Of a stretch of 64,000 bases of DNA, positions 44,810 through 58,504 are shown one piece after another (position 1 is the stretch's first letter; each line of letters begins with the position of its first letter). This DNA is from Fremontodendron californicum (taxonomy: Eukaryota > Streptophyta > Magnoliopsida > Malvales > Malvaceae), in the NCBI GenBank assembly GCA_030761205.1, contig JAULJL010000010.1:10139241-10203240 (forward strand), given 5' to 3'. The notes under the pieces were generated by a model. It was not told the DNA's origin. It made no database searches and was given only the letters and a program-made list of their open reading frames with translations. Position numbers and translations under genes: made by a program.

Positions 44810-47689
44810 CCCTAAATCAATTTCTTTCAGGGTTTTAGGGGGAGAATTACTACCTTTGAAGGATGTCAATAGGAGCATTTTTGACGCATGTAGTTTTATA
44901 CACTGTGATGATGAAAGCACTTGTCTCATGTTAACATCTACATGAATTAAATGAATTTTAAATGCTTTGTGTTTGTTGTGTTTTAAATAAACGTGAATTT
45001 ACAAAAACAAGCATTAAGGAAGTTTTAATAATGGATAGTCTCAAGAAGATTGATGATCAGTGTTAGAAATGACCCAACACCATCCCCCTCTTTTTTGGGC
45101 TTCTCTATACCTAAACCTTGAATCAATAACACTTGAAAGACCTAATGCTTCAAGGAAAAATGAATGAAAAAAGAGAAGCATTGTCATTGCAAAATAAGCA
45201 AGGATGTAAATCCTAGTCTAGGCTATGAACAAAGGAACAAACTTTTTGAAATTTTTTGAATTCCTTGAAAATCAAACAAATGAGACATTCTTTCAAGAAT
45301 CCAGATTTTGATAATTTGGTGTGTGTCAGGATTGTGCTAAAACCATTCATGACCTTTCCCAATGACCACAAAACACTAATTGCCCAGACATCACTTCATG
45401 ATTGACACCTTGGGGCACAATGATTAAACTAGATTATCCCTTGTCCCAGAGAAAACCTGCTTTTGGGTCATGTTTTCCTTGTCTCTTCAAAGAACTCAGA
45501 TTGGAAACTCAGCCTTTTCAAAACAGACCTAGACTTACCATGTTCCTCGTTGATACAAATTCGCATGGTTAATCAAATTGGGGCATCATATGTGGAAATG
45601 ATGGATACATAGTGAAGAAGGATGGACTAATGCATGAATTATTGGGGGCATGCAACGAAAAAAAACAAAAAAAAACGAAAAACATTTGTGATATCATGCA
45701 TATGAGAATTCGGATGATTCCAAAGTGCAAAATGAAATTCTGAATATCTATTTCCCCTAGGGATTGCTTTTCAATGTGAATATTTGTGCTTGACATGAGA
45801 AATGGCCATCTTTCATATCCCTTTCACACAAAAAGAAATTATCCATAGTCACCCCTTTTGAGCCAAAAGAATTCTTTCTTCTTTGAACCCTGATCAAGGA
45901 TTACCCTCTACACTGGGGGCATGCGAGGAAAGATCTTTTCAAAGATCATTGAGAAATGAGTGATAGCTCAAGGACAGACACAAAGCAAATGGAGCCCCGA
46001 ATAAATACGGGCTCACTCTGTCAAAGAAAAAGAAGAGAAAAAGATGGTGAAATGAAAGCCAAGAAAAACAAAAGAAAAACACAATGAAAAAGAAAATGTG
46101 TGTGAAAGACATGGCAAATTGAAAGCCAAGAGCAAGGAAGAAAAAGAGCAAAGTCAAAAGGAAAGAAATGTCCAATAAGGGACAAATGCTTCAAAGGGAA
46201 TCCTCCTCAAGAAATGATCCTTGATCTGATTACCCTCAAACACATATTTTGGGCCTATTTATCCTTTCTTTCTGAACCCTGAGCCATGGCCTACATTATA
46301 TGCTTTAAAAGTCTATTTTGATCAAGCATGAATATTTAATTTGAAGGGTTTTTCCTCGGATTTTATCCCATCTTATCAAATTCTCATTTCACTAAGGAAG
46401 AATTTAGAATTCTCAAGTGCATGTTAAAAAAAAAAGAGAAAAATTGAAAAGAATGGGACTCTAGGGCGAAAACCCAAAAAAACGGGCGGTCTAGAGTAGA
46501 ATGGGAATTTTCGATGCCATCGATGATAGTGCCGATACCCCAAAAGAAAAGATCTTATTAAAGGAGTGGTCATCGAGGAACATCTAGGAATTCCTGAACC
46601 CCCCAAATTGTCAGCTCTCATTCGGAGGATTGTCTTCAAAAACTGAAACTTTGTTCCCAAGATTAAACTTTTCGGTTTAAACATCCCAGCCAATCTTGAT
46701 GCTTGACAAAATGCCTTGATATGGAAACTAAAAGAATGTTGAATTTGTTTGGTTCTCAATGAATTCATGATTTATAAAACCTGTTCCATTTGTGAGCCTA
46801 GAAGGGATATACATTTTTGTCATGAAGTTTTCCTGGAAAAGCCAGAATCTTGTTATACCAAGCCTTGCCAATCCAGTTGAAAAAACCCAGATTGATACTT
46901 AGAGAAATTTCTAACAATGATCATCAGTCTTCAAAAGATTTGTACATCACACATTGTGGGGTTAATATTTTTTGTTCAGAAGTTTTCAAAATGCGAAAAC
47001 AAATAAAAAGATTTTTTTGAAATACCCATTTTGATGTTGGCATGAGACAAGGATTTTTCTAACTCAAAGGTGTAGAACTGCCAGGATAGGTCTTGACTTC
47101 CAGATATGAGAAGAAGAAATATAACCCGGTTCAGATCTCTGTTGATGAAAGTTTGAAAAACTGTTGGGGCAAAGAGAATAGCCAAAATGAATTGAAGATA
47201 TACTCTGATTTGAAGAGGAAAAATGAATTTGAAAGGCTAAGCCAAAGTCTAGAAAAACAGCCGGGGGCACTTGCATCACTCATGAGCACTCATCTCTTTA
47301 TCGAGCTTTTGCATCTGCACAGTGTCGGCAAGCATTTGCATCATTCATGGGTATTTGCATTGGCATTATTCCATAAGCATCTGTATTTTACCTTTACATT
47401 TACATTCTTCATGGAATTCGTATTTGTGTCATCTCAAGCAATTGCATCATTTCTAGAATCATTGCATTTTCATTACTGTGTGGTAATTGTAGTTACACCA
47501 TTCATAAACCAGTTACATGAACACAATTAGTAGGGGCATCTGCATCATGAAACATGGGCATCAATCCAAGTCATTTACATTTGCATTAAAGACATTTGCA
47601 CCAGTTTAAGTCATTTTGTGTCTTATTCAACACCTGCATCTGCATCAAAAAGCATTCGCATCTTCTCAAAATCGTTAGGGTAATTTTCA
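44810..47689 (+). other. Non-coding internal region of element 3 in place of pol
   Basis: Similarity to element 2 resumes at about 44878. No protease, RT, RNase H or integrase motif was found. The open frame at 47093-47530 is not conserved as a frame in element 2. Confidence 0.7.
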
Positions 47690-48975
47690 ACAATTCTTCA
47701 AAGAACATTTTTAAGACCTCCGGGCATAATTTTTCAAATCACAGGTAAGACCTCCGGGCAATATCTTTAAGACCTCCGGGCAACATCTTTAAGACCTCCG
47801 GGCATAACTTTTTTCAGGGGTAAGGCCTCCGGGCACTATTCTTAAGACCTCCGGGCATCATTTTTAAAGTCGCATACAGCGCATTTTTTCCAAATTATGG
47901 GTAAGGCCTCCGGGCACCATTCTTAAGACCTCCGGGCATCATTTTTAAAGTCGCATACAGCGCATTTCTTCCAAATCACGGGTAAGGCCTCCGGGCACCA
48001 TTCTTAAGACCTCCGGGCATCATTTTTAAAGTCGCATACAGCGCATTTCTTCCAAATTATGGGTAAGGCCTCCGGGCACCATTCTTAAGACCTCCGGGCA
48101 TCATTTTTAAAGTCGCATACAGCGCATTTCTTCCAAATCACGGGTAAGGCCTCTGGGCACCATTCTTAAGACCTTCGGGCATCATTTTTAAAGTCGCGTA
48201 CAGCGCATTTCTTCCAAATTATGGGCAAGGCCTCCGGGCACCATTCTTAAGACCTCCGGGCATCATTTTTAAAGTCGCATACAGCGCATTTCTTCCAAAT
48301 TATGGGTAAGGCCTCCGGGCACCATTCTTAAGACCTCCGGGCATCATTTTTAAAGTCGCATACAGCGCATTTCTTCCAAATCACGGGTAAGGCCTCCGGG
48401 CACCATTCTTAAAACCTCCGGGCATCATTTTTAAAGTCGCATACAGCGCATTTTTTTCAAATCACAGGTAAGACCTCCGGGCATAATTTTTCAAATCACA
48501 GGTAAGACCTCCGGGCAACATCTTTAAGACCTCCGGGCATAACTCTTTTTTTCAGGGGTAAGGCCTATGAGCACCATTTTTAAGACCTCCGGGCATAATT
48601 TTTCAAATCACAGGTAAGACCTCCGGGCAACATCTTTAAGACCTCCGGGCATTATTTTTTTTAGGGGTAAGACCTCCGGGCACTAATTTTTAAGACCTCC
48701 GGGCATAATTTTTTTCAAATCATAGGTAAGACCTCTGGGCAACATCTTTAAGACCTCCGGGCATAACTTTTTTCAGGGGTAAGACCTCCGGGCACCAATT
48801 TTTAAGACCTCCGGGCATAATTTTTCAAATCACAGGTAAGACCTCCGGGCAACATCTTTAAGACCTCCGGGCATAACTTTTTTCAGGGGTAAGACCTCCG
48901 GGCACCAATTTTTAAGACCTCCGGGCACCATTTTAAGACCTTCGGGCACCAATTTTAAAGCCCTTCGAGCATAAA
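47690..48975. repeat. Satellite-like array of element 3 based on AAGACCTCCGGGCA
   Basis: Eight units of exactly 81 bp (gtcgcatacagcgcat at 47869, 47950, 48031, 48112, 48193, 48274, 48355 and 48436). These are flanked by irregular units made of the same 14-base core, with spacers such as acatcttt and aactttttt. Unrelated in sequence to the array in element 2. Confidence 0.95.
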
Positions 48976-49326
48976 TTTTTCTTTTGAAATCGAATTCATT
49001 CCCTTAAGACGAATCGAGCCTTGTTTAGGCAGGGAATTCAATTTAAGGACAAAATCTTCAATTTATTGTTTTTAAAAAAAATGAAAAAAGAGAAAATAGA
49101 AAAAAAATAAAAAAAATAATAAAAAAATAATAAAAAGGAAAAAAAGGAAAAAAGAAAAAAGAAAAAAAGAAGAAAGAAGAAAAAAATGAAAAAATGAAAA
49201 ATAGAAAATGAAAAAAATTAAAATGAAAAAGAAACCCCTTTCCCTTTCCTTCACATGTGATGTCACTGACCGTACAAAATTAGTGTCGGTTTATCTTTGC
49301 CTGATTCCTGATTCTCAGCAATAGCC
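48976..49326 (+). other. Non-coding 3' internal end of element 3
   Basis: A-rich low-complexity stretch (49070-49230) between the satellite and the purine tract, the counterpart of 25280-25659. Confidence 0.6.
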
Positions 49327-49339
49327 AAAGAGGGGCAGC
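49327..49339 (+). other. Polypurine tract of element 3
   Basis: AAAGAGGGGCAGC directly before the 3' LTR. Confidence 0.87.
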
Positions 49340-52300
49340 TGTAGACACCTAATTTTGTCCGGACCACTAAACAGGTATGTTTTCTTCCCATATTGATGTT
49401 CCTAAGTGTAAAAAGACTGTTTTCATCCTGCAGGTGGTACTCCGAGACTTAGTTTAAGAGGGCGAGCACAAAAAGTCAAACTTGAAAAAAAGTCAACCCC
49501 GAAAAAGTCAACCCCGAAAAAGTCAACCCCAGAAAGTCAACTACTTAAAAAGTCAACCCACTTTCAAAATCAAGATTTTAAGTTCAATTGAAAAATGGCG
49601 AAAGAATTTTGATAATCCGAGGTCTACATTGAAAGATATGGAGTTCGGAAGTTGGGATTTGGAGATTCAGTAGAAAGGAAACCCTAATCCGAGAAATTTG
49701 GGGAAAAGTGCTTAAACGATCAAACTGGTCGAAATTGAAGGTTCCAAATGAAAGATAAGCACTGACTACGGGTAATGGAGAAGTCACTTGCAAGAAAAAC
49801 CGAAAAAAGTCAATCCGGGAGAAAACCGAGAATTAGGGTTTTTAGTGGATTTCGGTGAAATCGGGAAGAATCACAGAAATGGCCCGACTTGGTAAGACCA
49901 AAGCCCCCAATGGATGAGGAATGATTAAAAAGGATGGCCCAAGGCTCAGATTGAAGAAAATCTGAAAATCGGACTTGTTTTGAGCAAAACCGGGTTTCGG
50001 AGGTTAAAGGGTAAAATTGGAAAAATTTGGGAAAAATAGAAAATGGACTCCGAAAATTATGGAAAATTTGTCAATCTCATTCTTAAATCATTTGAAAGAG
50101 ATTGGAGAAAGAAAATCTTGATTCCGAGTTCGTTTGCAAAGTGGCCAAATCCCGGGCTTCTTATGCAGTAATTCAAAAAGATAAATCCCGGAAAAATAGC
50201 AAATGGACTCCAAAAATTCTGAAATTTGGCAAATCTCATTTTTAAATTATTTGGAAGAGATTGGCGAAAGAAAATCTTGACTCCGAGTTCGTTTGCAAAA
50301 TGGCCAAATCCCGAGCCTCCTATGCAGTAATTCAAGCCGATAAATCCCGAAAAAATACCAAATGAGCTCCAAAAATTATGAAAACTTCCAGATCACACTT
50401 TTTAATTATTTTGAAGAGATTGGTGAAGAAAAATCTTGATTTGGAGCTCGTTTAAAAAATGGTAAAAAGTAGGGGCATAAAAGGACATTTTGGGAAGAAA
50501 AAATCCAAATAAATAGCAAACGGACTCGGATAATTTTGAAAACTTCCAGAACTCAATATTTTATTATTTTGGAAGCATTAAAAAAAATAAAAATTGAATT
50601 TGGAGTCCGTTTGATATTTATTTTGCATCCGGGGGGCAAAATGGTCGTTTCACCCAAGCAACCGAAAAGGGCTTCTTTGGGCCTTGCAAAAATCAGAGCT
50701 GGGCTGGAAAAGAGAAGTGCTGGCCTGCCCAAGCCCAAAGGAAGGAGGAAGCTTAGGATTTTTTCAATCAAGTGATTAAAAATCAAGAGTTAAGTTAGAG
50801 ATTTTCATTTTTGAGCCTAAGTCCCAATTCCACATCCCTTTGTAATGTCAAGCCAAGGAGGTGCTCACCTTATAAATAAGGAGTCTTGGCCTTTGGTTGA
50901 ACTCACCCACTACCCCTTGTGAGATATTCTATACACTTGTATTAGGATTATCCGGGTGGTGAGTCATAGTGTTTTACTCTGAGGGTTCGTAGCTTAATCC
51001 GTTCAAAAGCTACTCTGAGGGTTTGTAGCTTAATCCGTTCAAAAGCTACTCTGAGGGTTCGTAGCTTAATCCGTTCAAAAGCTACTCTGAGGGTTCGTAG
51101 CTTAATCCGTTCAAAAGCTACTCTGAGGGTTCGTAGCTTAATCCGTTCAAAAGCTACTCTGAGGGTTCGTAGCTTAATCCGTTCAAAAGCTACTCTGAGG
51201 GTTTATAGCTTAATCCGTTCAAAAGCTACTTGGTGAGTTTTCATTTTAAAATAATGTTTCTTGTTCTTCCTTCATTTCCTTTCTTAAGTATATTTTTCTT
51301 ACATTTTGTTTTTACAATAAACTCACCATGGCCAAATGGCCTACATTATTTATTTTAAGTTGTTGTTTTTGATTCATTTTATCATATTGTTTATGCTATT
51401 TTCTTTATTTTTGATGTTTTAAATATTATGTTATTTCATGTTCTTAAGTTATATTTAATTTGGTTGCTTTGTTTGTTGCCATTTATGTCTTAGATATCAT
51501 GTTTTTGCATTTTTAATTTTCTGTTTTCATGTTGTTTAAATTTGAGCATGTTTTAGAGTTGGTATATTAAGTGTTTGTGAAAATGCTTGTGTGATTCTTT
51601 GCATGATTCTTGTTTTATATCTTAGTGAGCATGTTTTAGATTTGGTATATTAGGTGTTTGTGAAAATGCTTGTGTGATTTTTGTGTTATGACTTAGTTTT
51701 TCATGCTAGCATACCAAGTGTTTGTGAAAATGCCATGCTTGTTGAAGCTTGGGGCCATTTGGCTACTCCATGTGTTTTGCATTGTGTGTTGTATTTTTGT
51801 CATGCTAGTTGTTAGGTTTTTGCATTTGCATGATATTTGGTTGGATTTTTGAATTAAGCATGCCTTGTGTTTGTGAAAATGCCATGCATGTCTTAGGTCT
51901 AGGTTACATTAAATGCCATGCAAGTTCATGTTAGGTCTAGGCCATATTATTTGTGTCATGCATTTTCCTTACATTTAGGTTTAGATCCATGCATTTCATG
52001 CATTATGTTTGCTGCATTGTTTCATGCATTTCATGTTCATGCCACTTGAATAATGACTTGAGCCAATTAATGGTTCAAAGTCATGCTCTCTTGAGCACAC
52101 TTGTGGAAAATTAAGTTTGTCAAATTGATTATTCTACCTTTGTGATTTTTTTTACTTAGCCAATTTTTATCTAACTTTCAAAAAGTCCTAGCTACTGCTT
52201 TCAAGTCATTTTATGAGTTTCAAATATTTTTATTTTTATTTTTAAATGATTTTATCAAAGACAAAAAAAAATGTGTTGGCAAAGCAGTTTTTTTTCCACC

Positions 52301-54152
52301 CAAAACTCGTACATCTCCGATTTTTCTGGGAATTCATCTTTGATCAGAAAATTAAGCCAATTTTTTCTCATGTAGTTTTATATGTCCTGAGTCTCCAGTA
52401 TTTGTTTTAGAATTTTTGGAATTTTTAAAAATAGGGTAAAAAATCGTGGATTAAAACTGGACAGTGGAGTCAGGATTGAATTTAAAGAAAAACAAAGCAG
52501 TTTTTTCTCCTCCAAAAACTCGTACATCTCTGATTTTTCTGGGAATTCATCTTTGATCAAAAAATTAAGCCGATTTTTTCTCGTGTAGTTTTAAATGTCG
52601 TGAGTCTCCAGTATTTTTTTCAGAATTGTTGGAATTTTTTAAAATAGGGTAAAAAATCGTGGATTAAAACTGGACAGTGGAGTCAGAATTGAATTTAAAG
52701 AAAAACAAAGCAGTTTTTTCTCCTCCAAAAACTCGTACATCTCTGATTTTTCTGGGAATTCATCTTTGATTCGAAAATTAAGCCGATTTTTTTTCGTGTA
52801 GTTTTACATGTTCTGAGTTTCCAGTATTTGTTTTAGAATTTTTGGAATTTTTAAAAATAGGATAAAAATTCGTGGATTAAAACTGGACAGTGGAGTCAGA
52901 ATTGAATTTAAAAAAAAAAACAATTTTCTGTTTTGGTTAATTTACTTAGAATGGGCTGATTAGAAGGGTTAGCTACTGACTTAGGGTAATTTCTAAGCCT
53001 TTTCAAACTCTAAAAATGGTTTTTCAAGTCCCGGGTTAAGGGTAGTCAAGTCCGGATTTTTTAAACTTAGGAAATTAGAGTCATTTTAAAGAAATTAGCC
53101 CAGTTTTTATTTTTAATTCAAGCTTTTCAAAATTGTTTTCAAACAATCACAAAGTATTTTGGTTTTAGAATATTTAATTTGACATATTTTCCTAAGGTAG
53201 CCGGATATCTTTTTAGATATACGGATTTCCTTAATTAAAGGAAAAAAAATACATTTCATGCATTGCATTTTTATATTCATGCATTTTATATAATATGTGA
53301 TTCTTGCTATAATAATTTCTATGATATTGTTGTTATTTTGATTTATATTTTTTGATGTTACATGGTTTATTATATGGTTTCGAATATTTCATGATATCCT
53401 ATGCTTTTATTTAGTTATCTTTATTTAGCATATACGTATTCATTTATTTTAAATGTTTTCAAAAGATAATGGTTTTCAATAAAAATAAAGATATTCCCGA
53501 GTTAAAATAATTCATGAGTTCTCTACCGGGTTTGCTGGAGGGAATATCATCAATTATCATTAATAAAGGAATATCTTTCTTTCAAAAAAGAGAATGATTC
53601 GGAAATTTTTCCAAAACTAATAAAAATTTCTATATTTTGCCACGTTTGTTGGGGAATATAGGAAAATTTTGAATTTATAAATTCTGGATCATTTTCAATA
53701 AAAAAAATGAAATTATTTTTCTTTAAATTGGGAATTAACTTGAAATACTAAATTTAAAACCAACTTTTTACCGAGACTTGAGATAACACACGATTAATAA
53801 GGTATCGATTTATACGGGCGTTGTGGGGGTGCTAATCCTTCCCCACACGTAACCGACTCCCGAACCCGCTTCTTTGATTTCTCTGGTTTAAAACGCAGAC
53901 TTGAAATTAGTTTTTAAAATGTTTTAATTAATTTTTAAAATATTTTATAAAACCGGTTTTAATAGGTGGCCGATCACACCTAGCTAAAAAAGATTGGTGG
54001 CGACTCCATGTCTTTTTTAAGGTCATTTTCAAAACCTTCATTTTTCTAGAGGAATTAAGTCGACTTTTCCTCGATTTTTTTTAATGTCACGCCTAACGAA
54101 TAATAAAGTCTTGCGATGAGACTCGTCGTCGTTATTTTTTTAGGTTGCGACA
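49340..54152 (+). repeat. 3' LTR of element 3
   Basis: 4813 bp, 39 longer than the 5' LTR; 36 of these are one additional minisatellite unit. The ~215-bp array is at about 52270-52920. Confidence 0.94.
50978..51229 (+). repeat. 36-bp minisatellite, seven units (3' LTR of element 3)
   Basis: Exactly 7 x 36 bp against six in the 5' LTR, so the array changed length during or after insertion. Confidence 0.95.
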
Positions 54153-54157
54153 AACCC
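54153..54157. repeat. Target site duplication of element 3, right copy
   Basis: AACCC, see 35370-35374. Confidence 0.93.
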
Positions 54158-57100
54158 GAGACTTGAAAAACCATTTTTAGAGTTTGAAAAGGCTTAGAAA
54201 CCACCCTAAGTCAGTAGCTAACTCTCCTAATCAGCCCATTCTAAGTAAATTAACCAAATCAGAAAAATGGTTTTTCTTTTTAAATTCAATTCTGACTCCA
54301 CTGTCCAGTTTTAATCCATGATTTTTTACCCTATTTTTAAAAATTCCAAAAATTCTAAAAAAAATACTGGAGACTCAGGACATATAAAACTATACGAGAA
54401 AAAATCGGCTTAATTTTTTGATCAAAGATGAATTCCCAGAAAAACCAGAGATGTACGAGTTTTTGGAGGAGAAAAAACTGCTTTGTTTTTCTTTAAATTC
54501 AATTCTGACTCCACTGTCCAGTTTTAATCCACGATTTTTTATCCTATTTTCAAAAATTCCAAAAATTCTAAAACAAATACTGGAGACTCAGGACATGTAA
54601 AACTACACGAAAACAAATCAGCTTAATTTTCTGATCAAAGATGAATTCCCAGAAAAATCATAGATGTACGAGTTTTTGGAGGAGAAAAAAAAAACTGCTT
54701 TGTTTTTCTTTAAATTCAATTCTGACTCCACTGTCCAGTTTTAATCCATGATTTTTTACCCAATTTTTAAAACTTCCAAAAATTCTAAAAAAAAATACTA
54801 GAGACTCAGGACATGTAAAACTACATGAAAACAAATCGGCTTAATTTTATGATCAAAGATGAATTCCCAGAAAAATCATAGATGTACGAGTTTTTGGAGG
54901 AGAAAAAAAACTGCTTTGCCAACACATTTTTGCTTTTGATAAAATCATTTAAAAACCAAAGTAAAAATATTTGAAACTCATAAAATGACTTGAAAGCAGT
55001 AGCTAGGACTCTTTGAAAGTTAGATAAATAATGGCTAAATAAAAAAAAAAATCACAAAGGTAGAGTAATCAATTTGACAAACTTAATTTTCCACAAGTGT
55101 GCTCAAGAGAGCATGATCTTGAACCATTAATGGGCTCAAGTCATTATTCAAGTGGCATGAACATGAAATGCATGAAACAATGCAGCAAACATAATGCATG
55201 AAATGCATGGATCTAAACCTAAATGTAAGGAAAATGCATGACACAAATAATATGGCCTAGACCTAACATGAACTTGCATGGCATTTAATGTAACCTAGAC
55301 CTAAGACATGCATGGCATTTTCACAAACACAAGGCATGCTTAATTCAAAAATCCAACCAAATATCATGCAAATGCAAAAACCTAACAACTAGCATGACAA
55401 AAATACAACACACAATGCAAAACACATGGAGTAGCCAAATGGCCCCAAGCTCCAACAAGCATGGCATTTTCACAAACACTTGATATGCTAGCATGAAAAA
55501 CTAAGTCATAACACAAAAATCACACAAGCATTTTCACAAACACCTAATATACCAAATCTAAAACATGCTCACTAAGATATAAAACAAGAATCATGCAAAG
55601 AATCACACAAGCATTTTCACAAACACTTAATATGCTAACTCTAAAACATGCTCAAATTTAAACAACATGAAAACAGAAAATTAAAAATGCAAAAACATGA
55701 TATCTAAGACATAAATGGCAACAAACAAAGCAACCAAATTAAATATAACTTAAGAACATGAAATAACATAATATTTAAAACATCAAAAATAAAGAAAATA
55801 GCATAAACAATATGGTAAAATGAATCAAAAACAACAACTTAAAATAAATAATGTAGGCCATTTGGCCATGGTGAGTTTATTATAAAAACAAAATGTAAAA
55901 AAAAATATACTTAAGAAAGGAAATGAAGGAAGAACAAGAAACATTATTTTAAAATGAAAACTCACCAAGTAGAGATTAAAAGAGCAAAAAATAAGAATAG
56001 AAAATGAAAGTGCAAGAGTTGGTGCTCAAGAGCAACCTCAAGAAGCTAATATTTCAAGCTTTTCTCTTCAAACTTTCCTTTTTTTCTAAACTTTTCTTTT
56101 TTGCTCTCAACCAAGAAGATAAAAAACTAAGAAAAACTAAGAGAAATCAGCCAAAATGGAAAAGAAAAAACAAAATCTGCCTCCCCTCTAGGGTTGGCCT
56201 AAATGATGCTTATATAGCCTCAAAGATGTTGTCATTTTTGTGTAACCTATTTTCCATCAAATGGCCAATAATTCAAGATGAAAAGTCATGAAATTACCAC
56301 CTTTAGATTAGCATCTCAGCCCTCTCAAATTACAGCTATGCAAAAATAATGTTGACATCTTTCTTAACCTATGTGGTTTAATCACCATGGCTTGATCAAA
56401 GAGAATGGTTAACTAACTCTTGATTTTTAACCACTTGATTGAAAAAAAAAAAAAATCAAGCTTCCTCCTTCCTTTGGGCTTGGGCAGGCCAGCACTTCTC
56501 TTTTCCAGCCCAGCTCTGATTTTTGAAAGGCCCAAAAAAGCCCTTTTCGGTTGCTTGGGTGAAATGACCATTTTGCCCCCCGGATGCAAGTAAATATCAA
56601 ACGGACTCCAAATTCAATTTTTCTTTTTTTAATACTTCCAAAATAATAAAATATTGAGTTCTGGAAGTTTTCAAAATTATCCGAGTCCGTTTGCTATTTA
56701 TTTGGATTTTTTCTTCCCAAAATGTCCTTTTATGCCCCTACTTTTTACCATTTTTTAAACGAGCTCCAAATCAAGATTTTTCTTCACCAATCTCTTCAAA
56801 ATAATTAAAAAGTGTGATCTGGAAGTTTTCATAATTTTTGGAGCTCATTTGGTATTTTTTCGGGATTTATCGGCTTGAATTACTGCATAGGAGGCCCGGG
56901 ATTTGGCCATTTTGCAAACGAACTCGGAATCAAGATTTTCTTTCGCCAATCTCTTCCAAATAATTTAAAAATGAGATTTGCCAAATTTCAGAATTTTTGG
57001 AGTCCATTTGCTATTTTTCCGGGATTTATCTTTTTGAATTACTGCATAAGAAGCCCGGGATTTGGCCATTTTGCAAACGAACTCGGAATCAAGATTTTCT

Positions 57101-57857
57101 TTCGCCAATCTCCTTCAAATGATTTAAGAATGAGATTGACAAATTTTCCATAATTTTCGGAGTCCATTTGCTATTTTTCCCAAATTTTTCCAATTTTGCC
57201 CTTTTACCTCCGAAACCCGGTTTTGCTCAAAACAAATCCGATTTTCAGATTTTCTTCAATCTGAGCCTTGGGCCATCCTTTTTAACCATTCTTCATCCAT
57301 TGGGGGCTTTGGTCTTACCAAGTCGGGCCATTTCTGTGATTCTTCCCGATTTCACCGAGATCCACTAAAAATCCTAATTCTCGGTTTTCTCCCGGATTGA
57401 CTTTTCTTTCGGTTTTTCTTGCAAGTGACTTCTCCATTACCCGTAGTCAGTGCTTATCTTTCATTTGGAACCTTCAATTTCGACCAGTTTGATCGTTTAA
57501 GCACTTTTCCCCAAATTTCTTGGATTAGGGTTTCTTTTCTACTGAATCTCCAAATCCCAACTTCCGAACTCCATATCTTTCAATGTAGACCTCGGATTAT
57601 CAAAATTCTTTCTCCATTTTTCAATTCAACTTAAAATCTTGATTTTGAAAGTGGGTTGACTTTTTCAGTAGTTGACTTTCTGGGGTTGACTTTTTCGGGG
57701 TTGACTTTTTTTCAAGTTTGACTTTTTATGCTCGCCCTCTTAAACTAAGTCTCGGAGTACCACCTGCAAGATGAAAACAGTCTTTTTATACTCGGAAACA
57801 TCAATATGGGAAGAAAACATACCTGTTTAGTGGCTCGGACAAAATTAGGTGTCTACA
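54158..57857 (-). repeat. 5' LTR of element 2, portion after the insertion of element 3
   Basis: Matches about 21576-25266. Includes the ~215-bp array (about 54260-54925) and the minus-strand TATATAA at 56210-56216, the likely promoter of element 2. Because element 3 lies between this promoter and gag, transcription of element 2 is probably blocked. Confidence 0.93.
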
Positions 57858-57862
57858 ATCGC
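57858..57862. repeat. Target site duplication of element 2, right copy
   Basis: ATCGC, identical to 20504-20508. Confidence 0.92.
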
Positions 57863-58504
57863 TACATCTAATTATATAAAAATAAATTTTATCATAATAA
57901 AAGTACTAATTAAAAATAAATACTATGAGAATATAAGTTAAAAATTTTATTAAAAAATCTTTAAAAAATAAGAAAAAAAATCACAAAACCATTTTGAGTA
58001 ATTTGATCAAAACTATGATTTAAGTCAGTGAAAAACTATTACCCTGTCAACCAAATGAAAAAAAAAAAAAAAAAAAACCATGGGCATTTATCCATTTAAA
58101 AAAAAAATAGAGCTCCTAAACTTTTTCCACAACTTATGTGATGAATAGATTAAAATTAAAAGTTGTCATAATATTTATAATAACATGAGATTTAGTTATT
58201 TAGTAAACCCTAACTTTAAAATTGTTGTTTGATTAATTTTAACTACTTAAGAGTTATACTCATAATTAATTGTTAAAAGCATCATCTTAAATATTCTAGT
58301 AATTATTTTTTTTCTAAAAACAATTTATCATGATATTGAAAATTTTAATAATATTTAAAAAACAAAATCATAAATAAAAATAAAATAAGTCTTATTACTA
58401 TTTATAATATAATATAAAAACTTATTTATTTATAAATATTTATATATTGGATATAAAGTTACATATTATATAAATAATTAAAATTAGATGAATAATTTTT
58501 TTTT
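57863..58504. other. AT-rich intergenic DNA
   Basis: No gene, RNA or element is recognised; an A-run is at 58059-58076. Confidence 0.5.

Larger units (their letters stand above)
35375..54152 (+). mobile_element. Element 3: giant gag-only Ogre/Tat-like LTR element nested in element 2
   Basis: 18,778 bp on the plus strand: 5' LTR 35375-40148, primer site 40152-40169, two gag-type genes (41612-42562 and 43394-44809), non-coding region, satellite array 47690-48975, polypurine tract 49327-49339 and 3' LTR 49340-54152. Target duplication AACCC. No protease or pol was found, so it is non-autonomous. Same family as element 2 by LTR ends, primer site, purine tract, leader and gag capsid, but with several replaced segments. 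Confidence 0.93.
20509..57857 (-). mobile_element. Element 2: giant non-autonomous Ogre/Tat-like gag-only LTR element, interrupted by element 3
   Basis: Minus-strand element with LTRs at 20509-25266 and 34301-35374 joined to 54158-57857, about 18.57 kb without the insert. Ends are TGTAGACACC and GGTTGCGACA. The primer site matches the 3' end of plant tRNA-Arg, as in Ogre elements, and the tract AAAGAGGGGCAGC precedes the 3' LTR. The internal region (25267-34300) codes only for gag (29966-31405). No protease, RT, RNase H or integrase motif is seen, so replication would need a helper element. Size, primer tRNA and long LTRs point to the Ogre/Tat group; gag-only content corresponds to the TR-GAG class. 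Confidence 0.9.

Noticed and set aside
47093..47530. 145-codon ORF in the internal region of element 3
   Set aside because: The matching region of element 2 (27299-27700) has an indel that shifts the frame. The second half is CATTTGCATC-type repeat DNA, so the frame is not conserved as a protein.
56875..57153. 92-codon ORFs in the LTRs (also 24284-24562 and 50057-50335)
   Set aside because: They follow from degenerate tandem sequence in the U3 part of the LTR and are interrupted in some copies.
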